This document shows, in pieces, positions 47,342-59,271 of a stretch of 64,000 nt of DNA (position 1 is its first letter; the number at the start of each line of letters is the position of its first letter). Below the pieces are notes generated by a model. The model did not search any database. It worked only from the letters and a program-made list of their open reading frames with translations, and was not told the origin of the DNA. Origin of the DNA: Beroe ovata (lineage: Eukaryota; Ctenophora; Nuda; Beroida; Beroidae); NCBI GenBank assembly GCA_946803715.1, contig CAMPET010000025.1, positions 3,782-67,781 of the forward strand, in the 5' to 3' direction. Made by a program: the position numbers and the translations under genes.

Positions 47342-48059
47342 ATGGAAGCAAATTTGCAAGAATTTGAAGATGCTCAGAAGATGGTTTGGAGCATTCTCTC
47401 AGAAGTGAGACCCATGTTCTCGTCTCTCAAACAGCATTAAGCTTAGATATGAATGGCTTTCATTGATTAGCCCAATAGCTTGCAAATCAATTATCCGATC
47501 ATTCCACTTTTGTTTCAAAACTTAACATGAGAAACATCTTACAAATCAATGAACCCCCATTTTCAGACTGATTGGACAGAGATTTGGTTGATTAGTGTAC
47601 AACTGTTTCATGCCCTTGTCTTTTGCCTTGTCATCATTTCCCATCGATTGAACCTTCACCTACTGTCTGTCATCAGCTTCCTATCACTTCTCGTCATCAT
47701 GTACTTTGCACAAACTATCAATACAATTGCAGCACAAAATCATGCTCAGTTCTCCAAATATCAGTATTTTGATAGTGATGGACTGTTCATCACCATTATC
47801 CTTCTCCTCCCTTGTGCATTCAACTGCATCTTCTTCATTGTGAGTTCCTCTATCATAGGTTTCTACCAATACAGTTTTATCTAGGCTTGTATTATCGTTT
47901 TATTATCTACTCATTATTGGTGTTGATGTGTGAAGTCGTCACCATATATTATCAGAAATGATGTTTCAGATATCTTGGTTATTACAATCCTGGAACTTGA
48001 TGGTGGATCTCAAGAGGCAGCAATCTCGGCATGCTGCCAACCAGAAGAAGGACAAATAA
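47342..48059 (+). CDS. TMEM18: TMEM18, nuclear-membrane protein
   Basis: Three exons, 47342-47404, 47567-47839 and 47970-48059, join in phase to 141 residues (human 140). Landmarks are TDWTEIWLISVQLFHALVF at the start of exon 2, then AAQNHAQFSKYQYFDSDG, three to four hydrophobic segments, and a C-terminal basic tail (DLKRQQSRHAANQKKDK) matching the family's DNA-binding, nuclear-targeting end. The strong GTGAGT donor at 47840 gives a gap-free fit to the family across the exon 2/3 join. TMEM18 lies in the nuclear envelope and its locus is associated with body weight in humans. Confidence 0.93.
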
Positions 48060-48342
48060 GACATCTCATAAATCGTTTGTCATTTTCGCCTTTTTGTTTT
48101 TCACTGAAATATTTTGCAGATTTTTTGAATTGAATCACAGTATTACTGACATCAACCTATCATAATGTGACTGTTATTTGAGTTTTTTACATGTAGATCA
48201 TTAAACGGCAGATTTAGACATGATTTGCTTCTAATACGAGGACATAATTGGCTCTATTTGCTTCCATCATATTCTACCAATCTAGTTTTGTTCGTTCGTG
48301 CAAAGATTTTAAGTTGTAACCCATTGAACTATCTTCAGATAA

Positions 48343-49638
48343 ATGTCTACCTTGAAACAAATCTCAGTTATCCTTTGTTTGGCTTATATTGTATCTTCGG
48401 ATGATGTTATGAGTTCGATGAACAATTTTGGTTTGGAAATACTCAAGTTTGTTGAGCCAGATGAAAATGTGATGATTTCCCCTTTTTCAATCTGCACTGC
48501 TGTTGCAATGCTTAATGCAGGTGCTGCTGGGAATACAAAGATTGAAATCGATGATGCATTTGGTTGGTCTGGTATTGATAACGTTCCTCTGGAGTACAAG
48601 AATCTGCTTGCTTCCATCAATGATGCGACTGATGACGCATTTATCCTTAACTCTAATAATAAACTGTATGTTGATTTGACGTTTGAGCCACTGGAGACAT
48701 ATAGCAATTCATTGGCTGATAACTTTGGTGCTTCAGTAGAACCCGTGAACTTCATGCAAGGGGACAACTCAGCCACGGTAGCTTTGATAAATGAGTGGGT
48801 TGAAGATAAGACGAATGGGAAAATAAAAGACATGTTCTCATCCTTGTCTAATGAGTTGAAGGCAATACTCATAAATACCATCTATTTCAAAGCCACTTGG
48901 AAATTCCCATTTTCATCCATCTCTTCAGAAGAATTCTATCTCGACAAAGACTATGCCATTAAAACTGATACAATGCATATCCAAGAGAGACTGGAATACT
49001 TTACAAACTCTGATGTTGAGCTCGTGAAGTTTCCTTACAATGACAAAAATGCCAGATTGAATTTTGTTGTTATCAAACCTAAAACTCGTGCAGGACTATC
49101 TGATCTTGAAAAAAAGGTCAACTATCAATTTTCTCAGATACAAGCATGGATTGGTGCCACTGAATATGAATATCTCAATGTTTCAATGCCAAAATTCGAA
49201 TTTGAATCAAAGCTTGAGGACGTAGCCGAAGTTCTGGCAAACAACTTTAATGTCCATGATGCTTTCTCACCAAGTAAAGCCGATTTTTCTGGTATCAGCG
49301 ATACAGCTAACCTCTTCGTGTCCTTCATTATCCACCAGTCCTTTATCTCAGTGGATGAGGAAGGGACAGAAGCAGCTGCAGCAACTGCCATTGGCATAGA
49401 GCTGACCTCAATCATGGAACCCGAGGAAGCAACTCTTGTTCTGATCAATCAGCCCTTCATGTTCCTGATTTATGATGAGGAAAATGATCTAATTCTCTTC
49501 TCTGGGCGAATGATGATTCCTGACCAGGGAGTGGTATCAGCAAAGTATCTGAATCCTGTCTATACTGGGACAGCAGAGTCAGCGTGCTTTTGTTGGATCC
49601 TGATCATTGCACTGCTGTTAATTCACAGCTTCTTTTAA
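48343..49638 (+). CDS. Inhibitory-type serpin with signal peptide and C-terminal hydrophobic tail
   Basis: 431 residues, one exon. A signal peptide (1-19, SVILCLAYIVSS) is followed by the serpin fold: NVMISPFSICTAVAMLNAGA (42-61), a strand 3A motif (LINTIYFKATWKFPF) and the closing QPFMFLIYDEENDLILFSGRM. The reactive-loop hinge EEGTEAAAATAIG (339-351) has the small residues required for loop insertion, so it should inhibit proteases. Counting from the hinge puts P1-P1' at about T355-S356, suggesting an elastase-like or chymotrypsin-like target. After the normal end a spacer (TGTAESA) leads to a hydrophobic tail (CFCWILIIALLLIHSFF, 415-431) with nothing after it, as in GPI-anchor signals. Serpins are usually soluble, so this is notable. 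Confidence 0.93.
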   Translation: MSTLKQISVILCLAYIVSSDDVMSSMNNFGLEILKFVEPDENVMISPFSICTAVAMLNAGAAGNTKIEIDDAFGWSGIDNVPLEYKNLLASINDATDDAFILNSNNKLYVDLTFEPLETYSNSLADNFGASVEPVNFMQGDNSATVALINEWVEDKTNGKIKDMFSSLSNELKAILINTIYFKATWKFPFSSISSEEFYLDKDYAIKTDTMHIQERLEYFTNSDVELVKFPYNDKNARLNFVVIKPKTRAGLSDLEKKVNYQFSQIQAWIGATEYEYLNVSMPKFEFESKLEDVAEVLANNFNVHDAFSPSKADFSGISDTANLFVSFIIHQSFISVDEEGTEAAAATAIGIELTSIMEPEEATLVLINQPFMFLIYDEENDLILFSGRMMIPDQGVVSAKYLNPVYTGTAESACFCWILIIALLLIHSFF

Positions 49639-50448
49639 TGATGGTATATAATGGACTTCTTAACGGAACAGTCAGACACAATCATATTTCTTGTTACTGC
49701 TAGATTGTTAATAATAAGCTGTACAAATCACATAGGTTCATATTCTTCATGTTTCGTTATTCATATTTATTTTGCTTTTCGTTCAAAACCCGTTTTTGTT
49801 TATATGTCCAGACGAAAGACTCCAGAATTTATCGATGTATCTTTTTTTTATTTAATCATCTTTCATATTCGTTTCATCCTTTATTTTGTTTGGCTTTATT
49901 TAGAGCTCGGTGAAAAATGAGAATTTTTCAAGAGGTATTGCGTAATTCCATGTAACGAGAAATCACAAGATGCGGATGAAGGTGATTTTCAGACATTAAA
50001 GCTCGTTGCCCAATGTATTAACTTGAAGAGTCAGGAAATACCATGTCATGTGCGATCACGCATTTTGTGAGAGCTACATTGAATAATTCTAAAAAGTCAC
50101 GAGCATCCCCTTCCTACAAGAATAAAGGCGTCATTTCCGCTTTGAACATGTGAAATATGAATTTCAAGCATGTCGCATGATTTATGTTATCGTTGTTACA
50201 GACATCAGGCGCTGGAATTTTTCCAGGTTGTTTTTGTTTACTTTGTCACATGCCAGTCTGCCAGCACTATTTAAGGTTCAGAAATGCATGCTTTTACCGT
50301 CATTTCTGTGTCATTGTGTTTGACACTGAGACAAGTTGTTATAGTTCCACTTTGTAATATGATAAGTCAGTTCCTTACATATCATAAATGTGACGCTGTC
50401 TTTACATTCGCCCCGGATTATGAATGTTTCGTGATTATTTCGTGCTGG

Positions 50449-50525
50449 ACAACCACATGAATTCCTTGGTTTATCTTGTCACGTCCACAACCACATGAAT
50501 TCCTTAGTTTATCTTGTCACGTCCA
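50449..50525. repeat. Two-copy direct repeat (38 bases) upstream of HYKK
   Basis: AACCACATGAATTCCTTGG..CACGTCC occurs twice in tandem with one change, 60-130 bases before the HYKK start codon. It could be part of the promoter. Confidence 0.8.
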
Positions 50526-50577
50526 CTTGGCGGGTTTCTAGTATACTATAAACGATTATTCCTGCCACAATAGGAAT

Positions 50578-52384
50578 ATGCCACGCCCACAATTAACTGC
50601 TGATGAGCTGTCAGAAGACATCTGGAACTTGTATTCAATGAAAGTGTCAGATGTTAGGGAACAACTCTCGTATGATGATGCTATGTTCCGCTTCACTGGA
50701 AACGGTAGGTAACATAGACTCACATCTTGTAAGCTGTAATAGTTGCTGTCATGACATTCTGATTAAAAAAGCACTTTGTTTATCCATTGTTGTAGCGTAA
50801 TACACTGGTCTCTGAGATCTGGCATTCTATTAGTAGTCTGTAGACTGTAACTTTTCCAAACTTGACTTTTATTCCTGTGTTTTCCCTACTCAGGATCAGA
50901 ACGGTACATTGCAAAGTATTACAGTACCTCGCTCATGAGTAAGGATGTACTGACTAAGATTCTGGAGGTACTGGCTCACTTGGCGCGGTTCAAAGTGCCT
51001 CAACCCGTGCCGTGTTCTAATGGAGCTCTGATGACGGAGGTTAGCCATCAATCACCATGATTGCTTCACCTATTGACCTATTGATGATGATGATCAACAA
51101 ATTTATTCACTCTTATTCTTCTGGAAAAATGCATTTGTTTTGTACCTATCATAGTAGTAGCCCGTGTTGCAATAGCCCCACCCATTGTGTGATGTGTCTG
51201 ATAGCCCAACTGGAAGATCCCAGGCTGCATAACGCGGAACGGTTGCAAGACTGAGAGCTTCCTTGTGCTCTTCAAGTACATTGCCGGGGACCTCCTCTGT
51301 TTCCAGAAGAAACCGCCAAAGTTCTGGAGAAAGCTTGGTAGGGGGAAGGCAACTCAAGCCATGTTTTGCATATCATATGTGTGCCAATTGAAGTTGTTAC
51401 ATGATTCCTTAGTATAAGGGTAGAGGATTATTGAAAGTGAATCTTTGTCTGTATAAATCTGTCTGTAAGGGCTAAAGCTGAAATAGGTTTTCTTAGGGGA
51501 GCTCCTCGCCGAGATAAATGTGTCCATGTCTGAAGTTGAGGTGGGAGGGAAGTTTGAGAGGGACATGGATTGGGATCCACTCATTTTACACCGGACTCTC
51601 GCCGATAAGAAGATGCACTTCCCTTCCCATCTCCTTCCTGGAATAGACGTGAGTCATACCACTGTGGAGACCGATATCTTGATATAATGCTTGCTATTTG
51701 GATTTGAGAATCAGAATTTGATGAGCATCAAATGTTGATCAAATCGGGATCAAATGCCCATTCTCAAATCGATAATTTCGTTCTAAGAAGGTCCATTTCC
51801 ACGTCCATTTTCAGATAGAAGCAACCATCAACACTTCTCTTCAATTCGAGGAAATCCTGAAGGACTACCCCAAGCAGTTTATCCATGGGGATGTCAACGA
51901 GTATAACGTGATAGTTGGGACTGATGATGACATTGGTATCATCGACTTCAACGATTTGATCTACGGTTACAGAGTCTTTGACGTGGCCCATTGTATTGGA
52001 TACATGATGGAAGCACAGAAATGTGATGTTCAGGTTGCAATATCTTCAATAATATACAGGAAATTCTGTGCCAAGATACAATTAGCATCCTCCATATCTA
52101 TGTCATATGATATTCCCCCCATGACGTCACCATGATTCCAGGTCGCAAGACAGATATTCGAGGGGTGTAGTTCAGTGATAAAACTATCGGACCGAGAGCT
52201 GAACCTCGTCTACTTCATCATCCTAAGTCGGTTTATCCTGAGTGTGAGTTGTGGACAGGAGAAGATCAACGAGGGGAGTTCCAACCAGTACGTGAGGGAG
52301 TGTGTGGAGAATAACGTGCAGTTTATCAGGGATTTCCTCGCTCTCGGCAAGGACAGATTTGATAATCTCGTCCTCGGGTTGTAA
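50578..52384 (+). CDS. HYKK: HYKK, hydroxylysine kinase (APH/choline-kinase fold)
   Basis: The family phosphorylates 5-hydroxylysine with GTP in lysine breakdown. Six exons join in phase: 50578-50704, 50894-51039, 51250-51337, 51497-51648, 51815-52033, 52142-52384, giving 324 residues (human 373). The start MPRPQLTADELSEDIW is followed by VSDVREQLSYDDAMFR, as in the family's YDDQNFHV. The catalytic loop is HGDVNEYNVIV (HxDxxxxN), and the metal-binding motif is IIDFNDLIYGYRVFDVA. The third exon (FLVLFKYIAGDLL) aligns with the hinge region. The shorter length reflects a compact N-lobe: no clear ATP-loop lysine was assigned. The stop is followed by AT-rich DNA with AATAAA at 52522. Confidence 0.88.
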
Positions 52385-53507
52385 CTGTGGACAGGGGAGG
52401 GGGAAGATCAGACTGGAATAAGACTAGCGATATTTTATGACTATATGAGATTATGAGCAAGATTTGGACTTGATTTGATGAACTTTTATTGGAATTACGA
52501 TTTCGAGCCAATGAACTGACGAATAAATTCCGAGTTGTGAACTGCAATGCATTTTTAATGGGTGTGATTGCTTAATGATAATGAACTGTTGCATTAGCAA
52601 CTTTGAAAACATGTACATTGTTATGTTTATGTCGACTGTCGAGTGTCAACAGATATCTATATTGACGGAGAAGAAACTATTTTATTCCATTATGATATGC
52701 CTTATTAATGTGATGAGTTGAATACTAATTTCAGTGCAACCAATTTGACTTCTACTTTTTAATCTTGATTTGATACACTGATTTTGTACTTTCCGCATTA
52801 CGAGATATCTAATGGGTGTATTGATGCATGCTAAAACATCTGTTCGGTACAAATATACATTCGAGTATTATTTGTATCTGAAATGCTCGCTGTTCAATTC
52901 AGGTAATCAGAGATATTTGTTAGAAATTCAACATAATTTCATCTGGATGAAGCTGGATTAATTGGTGGAATGAGTTGCCGTATTTGAAGATGTTATGTTA
53001 GTACCTATGTTAGTACCTATGTTGAAGACAAACGTTTTTGTATCTACATTGTGTGTTATACCTTGTAAATGTCATTGCTATTCAGTGTTCATATTGATTG
53101 TATATATTTTGTGCGTGTGTACTGTGTAAGTCATGTTAACTACAAATTGACTTTTCTATAATACGCTGGTCGCTGGTGTTGTCAACCTGGTACCACGGCA
53201 GTCTTATCCTATTGCCACTGTTTGATAGTAACAGTTATCCTATCAAGCAGTTTCATCCTGTTGTCACAGACCATGAAGCCTGTTGTAATACAGTTCCGAT
53301 CTTACAAAAGTAGGTATTACAGAAGTAGGTATTTTTATAGTTATAACAATGTCGCCTGATTTTATACGGACATTAGACTGCGATTAGATTTCTTGACAAC
53401 ATTATATGTATGTTTACTTTTTTATTGTTGATGAAGTTTAAAAAAAAGTTTCATTCTTGAGATGAATATTCATAGCTCATTTTTGCATACAACATAAAAT
53501 ATGCTTA
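52385..53507. other. AT-rich intergenic spacer
   Basis: No exon or repeat of note. Short duplications such as GTTAGTACCTAT at 52998-53020 are seen. Confidence 0.6.
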
Positions 53508-54401
53508 ATGTCACTTTTTGAGGGACACATACCTACACCTCTAGACAAAAACTCAAACCAATTATTCCATTTAAGGGCAATGTTCGGATTCAAATCCCTA
53601 TTCACTTCGAGGGATGACGATTTCCTTGACCGAAGAAGCTGGTCTGACAAATCTGTGGCGGCTATTTCACGAGAGAAACGAGCGATTGCGTTGTTTGAGA
53701 GTGCCCGTAACAAGATTGAGACCATGGCAGGAGGTCCAATTCGAGATGTACCTGGCAGTGAGATGATAGTGGAACTCCTGAAACCGGCATGTCACCTGAC
53801 TGGCCCGTGCTGGGCTACATTCCGACAGCACGTGGCGGGTTTTGAGGGGTGGCGCGCAAAGCGCCGCGCGGCAACAGATGAGCAGAAGAAGCGGTCAGGC
53901 GAGAAGAGGAAGGGAAAAGTGTACTTTGTGGATGTGATCTACACGGTACCTGTTCCTGAGCTTACCCAGGGGCCAGGTAGTCCAGACGTACCTGCCCCTA
54001 GGCTAACTCATCTACCTGCTTCTGGATTTGCGCCAAGACCTGCTTCTGGGTTTACTCCAAGCCCTGTTTCTCATAAACACACTGCTGGGTTAACTCATGT
54101 ACCTATTGTTGGGTTAACTGCTGGGATGACTCGAGTACCTGATACCGGTCTAACTCATGAACCTGCGTCTGGGTTGACTGAGGATTGTCTCACTATTGAT
54201 GGCAACACCCACAGAAGTGATGGGAGTGATGACATAGCCCACACAACTGATGACATCAGAAGTGATGACAAAGAGAACAAGGTACCCTGTGCTAGAGTTC
54301 CCAATAATCCCATCAAGATGAGCAGCAAGCGTAGGATTGATGAAACTGATGATGGAAACAGTGCTCAGTTTAGCGGTGAGAAACTTTTGAGAAAATGCTA
54401 A
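53508..54401 (+). CDS. Unrecognised single-exon protein with a Pro/Thr repeat region
   Basis: 297 residues that fit no family I recognise. Residues 1-145 look structured, with charged helices, conserved-looking PACHLTGPCWATFRQ, and a basic patch WRAKRRAATDEQKKRSGEKRKGK that could be a nuclear localisation signal. Residues 150-225 hold about eight degenerate copies of a decapeptide of the type P-x-(S/T)-G-L-T-H-x-P. The rest is acidic, then ends in a second basic patch (SSKRRID). It is not a shadow of another gene and has AATAAA-like signals after the stop. Expression is unproven. Confidence 0.55.
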   Translation: MSLFEGHIPTPLDKNSNQLFHLRAMFGFKSLFTSRDDDFLDRRSWSDKSVAAISREKRAIALFESARNKIETMAGGPIRDVPGSEMIVELLKPACHLTGPCWATFRQHVAGFEGWRAKRRAATDEQKKRSGEKRKGKVYFVDVIYTVPVPELTQGPGSPDVPAPRLTHLPASGFAPRPASGFTPSPVSHKHTAGLTHVPIVGLTAGMTRVPDTGLTHEPASGLTEDCLTIDGNTHRSDGSDDIAHTTDDIRSDDKENKVPCARVPNNPIKMSSKRRIDETDDGNSAQFSGEKLLRKC

Positions 54402-55088
54402 ATCATTGAAATAGCAAATCGGATAACTGGATTGTTTTCCAGCACACTTTACATTCATTATCAATTAAAATATTTTCACCTTGTTTAACAATTAACATAC
54501 TTGTTTTAACTTATCTTGCTTTTTGTAGAGAATTCTTCAATGAAAATTTGTTTTGTTTTGAATATATATACCTCTCATCAGAAGAAAACATGGGAGAGTA
54601 TTTTATTTTCTATCGACCGCTTTATGCTATCTAATCAAGTTTTAAGTTTGATTTTTATCGACTGACTGAATCGTTTCATTATCGTTTCATTATCATTGTT
54701 TGTTTTGTAAGTTGTTTTTTTCATTTTGTCAAGAACGGTGAATTTTTACCTAACCATTATTTTACCTTTTCATTGTATCTGTTTTTATTAAATTGTTTCA
54801 TTGCATATGAACGTCTCCTTCATCTGACATTCGAATAGAATCGATCAAAGCCTAAGTACTGTTTTGTAGGGAAATGGCAATTTGAAATCGGTCCACTAAA
54901 AAAGAACCAAAACAATGCGTATTCGGAAGGCGCGGAGATAATTCATTGAACGTATGTCAGTCAATTTTGAATGAGAATCAAGCCACGCGTTCGCGCGCTT
55001 TTGTGCCTAATTTTTTTTGTGCGCGCAGCCTAGCGATATAAAATTGGATGAAAGCCCTACTACGCTCGCCGCCACATTCTTTATATCA

Positions 55089-55190
55089 GGGCGCTGGCAA
55101 GCGCCCGCAGCCACGGAAAGAAAATGGGCGTGGTCCCGGCCCGTAGGGCCGGGAGCACTGCCCGAGGCCCGAAGGGCCGAGGGCAGTGCT
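55089..55190. repeat. Three consecutive GC-rich hairpins
   Basis: GGGCGCT..AGCGCCC (55089-55106), CCCGGCCC-gta-GGGCCGGG (55135-55153), and AGCACTGCCC-ga-GGCCC-gaa-GGGCC-ga-GGGCAGTGCT (55154-55190). All arms are perfect. The surrounding DNA is AT-rich, so this island is distinct in composition. No gene is assigned. The rest of 54402-56038 holds no supportable coding feature; an n is at 55354. Confidence 0.85.
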
Positions 55191-56038
55191 GTCTCACAGT
55201 GGCTGCGCTGCGCAGGTTTGTCAAGTTAAGGATTTCGCGATTTTTAGCGTTTTTTGACGATCGCGCGACCTAGGTCATTTCAAAACCTCAGTGCAATGAA
55301 ACGAAGGAATCTTTTGTCATAAAACCTTTTTCATTGAATAGAAGAAAGATTGANCGTCATACACTGGTGTCAGTGATACGTCGATATTTTGTACTTCACT
55401 TGTGGACGCAAGTTTCCGATCTCAGGTCCCCGAAAGCCAACACCTGCTATTTACTATTAAATAGCAGTATTAGTATGTAAGTTTGAGTAACCCATAGAGA
55501 CACGAATATTGACGAGCCTTCAACATTAAATATACATGAAATCAGCATATTACATATACTATCATTTAAAGTTTGACTTCGTTACTCTTCTAGAATGAAC
55601 TGGTGGTAAACTTGGTTGATTTATTGCACATCTGCTACAAGCTCTAAATAGATGCTGTAAGATGTATCGTATGTGGAGCCACTTATATTTACGGAGGGTT
55701 GTAGAATAAGCAAGGTGTTACTTTTAAAGGCTGTACTTAGAATATCTGACTTCAACTTAATTAAACAGCAGCCGCGCGAGGCAAGAAGATGAGTAATTAT
55801 CCATCTATAGGGAGTTATCAACTGTACATAGATTATAAACATTCACTGCTAGTCCATCAGCTTCAAGCCGTCGAGTCCCATTAAACTGTCACTGCATGAA
55901 TCAAGCTCACATTGAAAGTCTCTATACACCAATTCTTTCTTTCTTCCAAACGCAGCTGAAACTGACTTTTCCATCATCACATGGTTTACTTGTGATCTTC
56001 CGTCTGTGTGTGTTCTGTCCCCTTCTCCACTCTTTCTC

Positions 56039-57465
56039 TCATGGACTGTCGAGAGCGTCTGCTGTTTTCTTCTGATATGTTCTATGTACTGTAGGCAGTT
56101 GACAAGTCTCGGAATTTGTCGGTGATTTGCTCTTGTAGAAGGAGAGTAGAGCCCGCAAATAATTCCATAGAGCTTGATCTTCCAACTGCTTAATCTCGTC
56201 TTTGAACTGGCCAGCTTTGAAAGCGTAGATAATGGGATTCATGGCACTGTGTGCGGTTAGGATGAGGAAGCAGAAGTTCTGAGTGTATAGCTGAACGGTG
56301 ATGGGGAGCTTGTACACCACACCCGTCATGATCAGTAGAGTGAAGATGAAGTAGGGGGTGAAACACACGATGTATGCGAAGAACACCGTCAGTAGGGTGG
56401 CTGTCACGTTCTGGGCCTTCTTCTGGAGGTTGCTAACTCTCCATGAAATGAGGATCACCGAGACTACAACGACAGCCGAGGGGAGGTAGAGGGACAGTAC
56501 CTCCGTCACTATGATGTACTTGGGATCACTGGCCAGGGCTCGGTTCGGACTGGCTGTCGCTGCACCCTTGAAATACTCGTAATCCTCGCCCGCCCAGTAG
56601 GGAGACACGCCCACCACAAGGCTCAGGATCCAGCACATTGCCACGAGGAGAATGGCGTGGGAGCGTGTAACTCGGCGATAGAAGTGGGGAGTCATCACCG
56701 CCAGCATCCGCTCTAGACTAATCACTGACAGGGTCAGGATGCTGCTCATCCGGGCTGTGATGTAGGTGAAGCCCCATACTTGGACCCAGAAATAGTCAAC
56801 TTCCACAAAGTGACCTTCGTTTTGAGCCCAAATCTGAGATTAAGATTGGATTTGATTAACCGTCTACTTGTGCTGTTACGATATTTCCGTGATAATGTTG
56901 CAGAAATGGCAGATTGGAATTTATGTTCAAAAGACAGCTAGTGGTATGATAGGAAAGACCAAAACTAGGAATTTGGAAACGTGTTCTTACACGCTGTTAG
57001 TGAGTGTTTTTTGTGGTATCTGATCTAGTACCTGTGGTATGAGACAAGGACCGCTAAGCAAGAGATCTGAGACTGCGAGAGACGCGTAGTAAATAGCATA
57101 GAGACCGGCTTCTTTGTTGAGCTTCGCACAAACCATCAAAACACACGTGTTACCTGTGTAAAGAGGTGTTATAGTTTATCGGTTTTTGGGAGGCAGGTTA
57201 ATGGCTGTTGACCATTTCAACATCAACCTTGTGTGTGTGTGTGTGGTTTTTGGGGAAATTGTAAAGCGTGATTATGCTTAATTTTCCATTGATAAGGAAT
57301 GTTCAATTAAATAAGAAACTGCTATACTTCATTCCGAGGTAAGCAATAACAGTTGCCCCGGGCCACGTTACCTGCTATTCCCAGAGCTGATATGAAACAG
57401 GAGGATACAATGATGGTGTACTCGAGTCCGAGAATGAAGACACTCGTGCCATTTACACTCCCCAT
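56039..57465 (-). CDS. Class A (rhodopsin-like) G-protein-coupled receptor
   Basis: Three exons on the minus strand, 57372-57465, 57032-57153 and 56039-56833, join in phase to 336 residues. TM1 contains the conserved Gly-Asn at the exon 1/2 join (ALGIAGN), TM2 has LAVSDLLLSGP, TM3 ends SVISLERMLAV (LER in place of DRY), TM4 has W in MCWILSLVVG, and TM5 has LYLPSAVVVV. TM6 carries VCFTPYFIF with the usual proline, and TM7 is NPIIYAF. The short N-terminus has one N-glycosylation site (NGT). The C-tail is short and Ser/Thr-bearing. The first-exon donor in TM1 and second-exon donor before TM3 are a pattern I do not recognise. The ligand class is unknown; amine or peptide is possible. Confidence 0.92.
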
Positions 57466-59076
57466 CCTTCGCTAAAACTTTAAATGTGAAATGTCGAATA
57501 AAGTCAGATTATAGAGTCAGATTTTTTCTATTGGTGGGAACAATATGGCATTATAAACTGGCAATCTGAAAAAAGTTCGACGTTTTCTTTCGAGGGTCGA
57601 CTTCTGTTTAAGACTGCCCATACAATCGTAATAAACTCGAATTTTGTTGAAATATACCAGAGTTGTGTTAAAGTCATGACATCCAATAAATCATGCATAG
57701 TATAGCCGGCCAGACTGTGATTTCAACTTCAAATTATTATACGGACATCAATAAATAATGAAAATACCTCATTAATCAGCCCTGAAATGTACCTCCAAAG
57801 GAATGATCACGGCTCCCTGATAATGATTATAGCCTATAGTGGATACTGTTGGCAACAGGGGCGACGCTATAGTTACATGCAAGGTGCGACGTACAGCATG
57901 CATTATATTACACATTGCACAATGGTTATTCCAAGTCATTGCATAGCTCCCATAGGTATTCTATGGGAATTCTACTCACACAACTCACAATACAACAATC
58001 ATTTATAGTTGCTTTTGAGCAAGAAAAATCGTCGTGGTTTTTGAAACTGAAGTGTCAAAACTGGAATGTCATGATGCAAAGAGTATGGGTAAAACCGCGT
58101 AATTGCATGGAGTTTCAAAAAGCTTGAATAGGTTTTATGAAAGCAACGAATGTGGGAAAATTGATTGAGATTCCTCGGGTGCACAAGCAGGCACTGCACA
58201 ACTCATTGCATATTATATAGTGGTGAAATAACGCGAGGTGCGAAAATGTGACACCCCTCCCCCCAATGATAAACTATCTATCATCGCTGCGTGTTTATAT
58301 CGTGTGCCATCTCATTTGACACGATATCTCCTGTCAATATTGCTGGTGGACGATCAAATAATAATTCTCCGCCGCGTATGTTCAATTCATGATAGAAAAT
58401 ATCATTAGATTATGGGGTGATTCCGCTTCTCAGGGGAAAGCGGGTTGTTCGACCATGTTTAGCAACAAAATACACTGGGCCGAGGAATATTATCCGACTC
58501 CACCTGTTTTACCGTCATCAAGTGAATTTGCTTTGAATCGATGATGATTACGTTTTGTATTAAAATGCTGCGACGGTGTTAATGGAAAATTTGCAGTGTG
58601 TATAATTCCTTTTTTGTCAAGGGTGGGCGGCAATATCCAATTTTCCTGCGGAGTTGCTTTGACTGTTATAGACTTGTCGAATGTTCTAGGGCGACATCAG
58701 TGACCTTATTTAATCAGTGACGAAATAAAATCATGGTTATTGAGCTAATGAAGATGATGCGTCCTGAAATTGGCAGATATTACAATGAACCGCGTGACCT
58801 CGCTATAATAATCACTGAGATGTATCAGAGATAAATAGCTCCTGCACATGTGCTGACCATGCTATCATAGTGCTCTGATTACAGCCTCACCCCCAATGAT
58901 AATCATCATGATGAAAAGCAACGAGCAACTGATCAGCGTTACAAGAAGCTGGAAGTCACTTATTTACAGCTGTTTTATCATATATTTAAAGTCGCGATAT
59001 AATTCGGTGAATAGAGAGGAAATAACTCGATGTGACCACGTGCTGTCGATCATCTGAGCAAAGTCTGGTCTCCAGA

Positions 59077-59271
59077 CACACACACACACACACACACACA
59101 CACANNNNNNNNNNNNNNNNNNNNNNNNNNNNNNNNNNNNNNNNNNNNNNNNNNNNNNNNNNNNNNNNNNNNNNNNNNNNNNNNNNNNNNNNNNNNNNNN
59201 NNNNNNNNNNNNNNNNNNNNNNNNNNNNNNNNNNNNNTACACACACACACACACACACATACACACAGGCC
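59077..59271. repeat. (CA)n microsatellite with 133-base gap
   Basis: CA repeats run into N at 59105-59237 and continue after it to 59267. The gap is presumably the unassembled middle of the same repeat. A second, shorter CA/ACAG cluster follows at 59391-59425. Confidence 0.95.

Noticed and set aside
45593-48059. An operon-like or repair-gene cluster linking FANCI, XRCC3 and neighbours
   Set aside because: Each gene has its own spacing and no trans-splicing signal was seen; TMEM18 and C15orf61 have no repair role, so adjacency is probably accidental.
51103-51357. Minus-strand frame with coding-like composition in HYKK
   Set aside because: It is antisense to HYKK exon 3 (51250-51337), whose plus-strand reading FLVLFKYIAGDLL fits the kinase.
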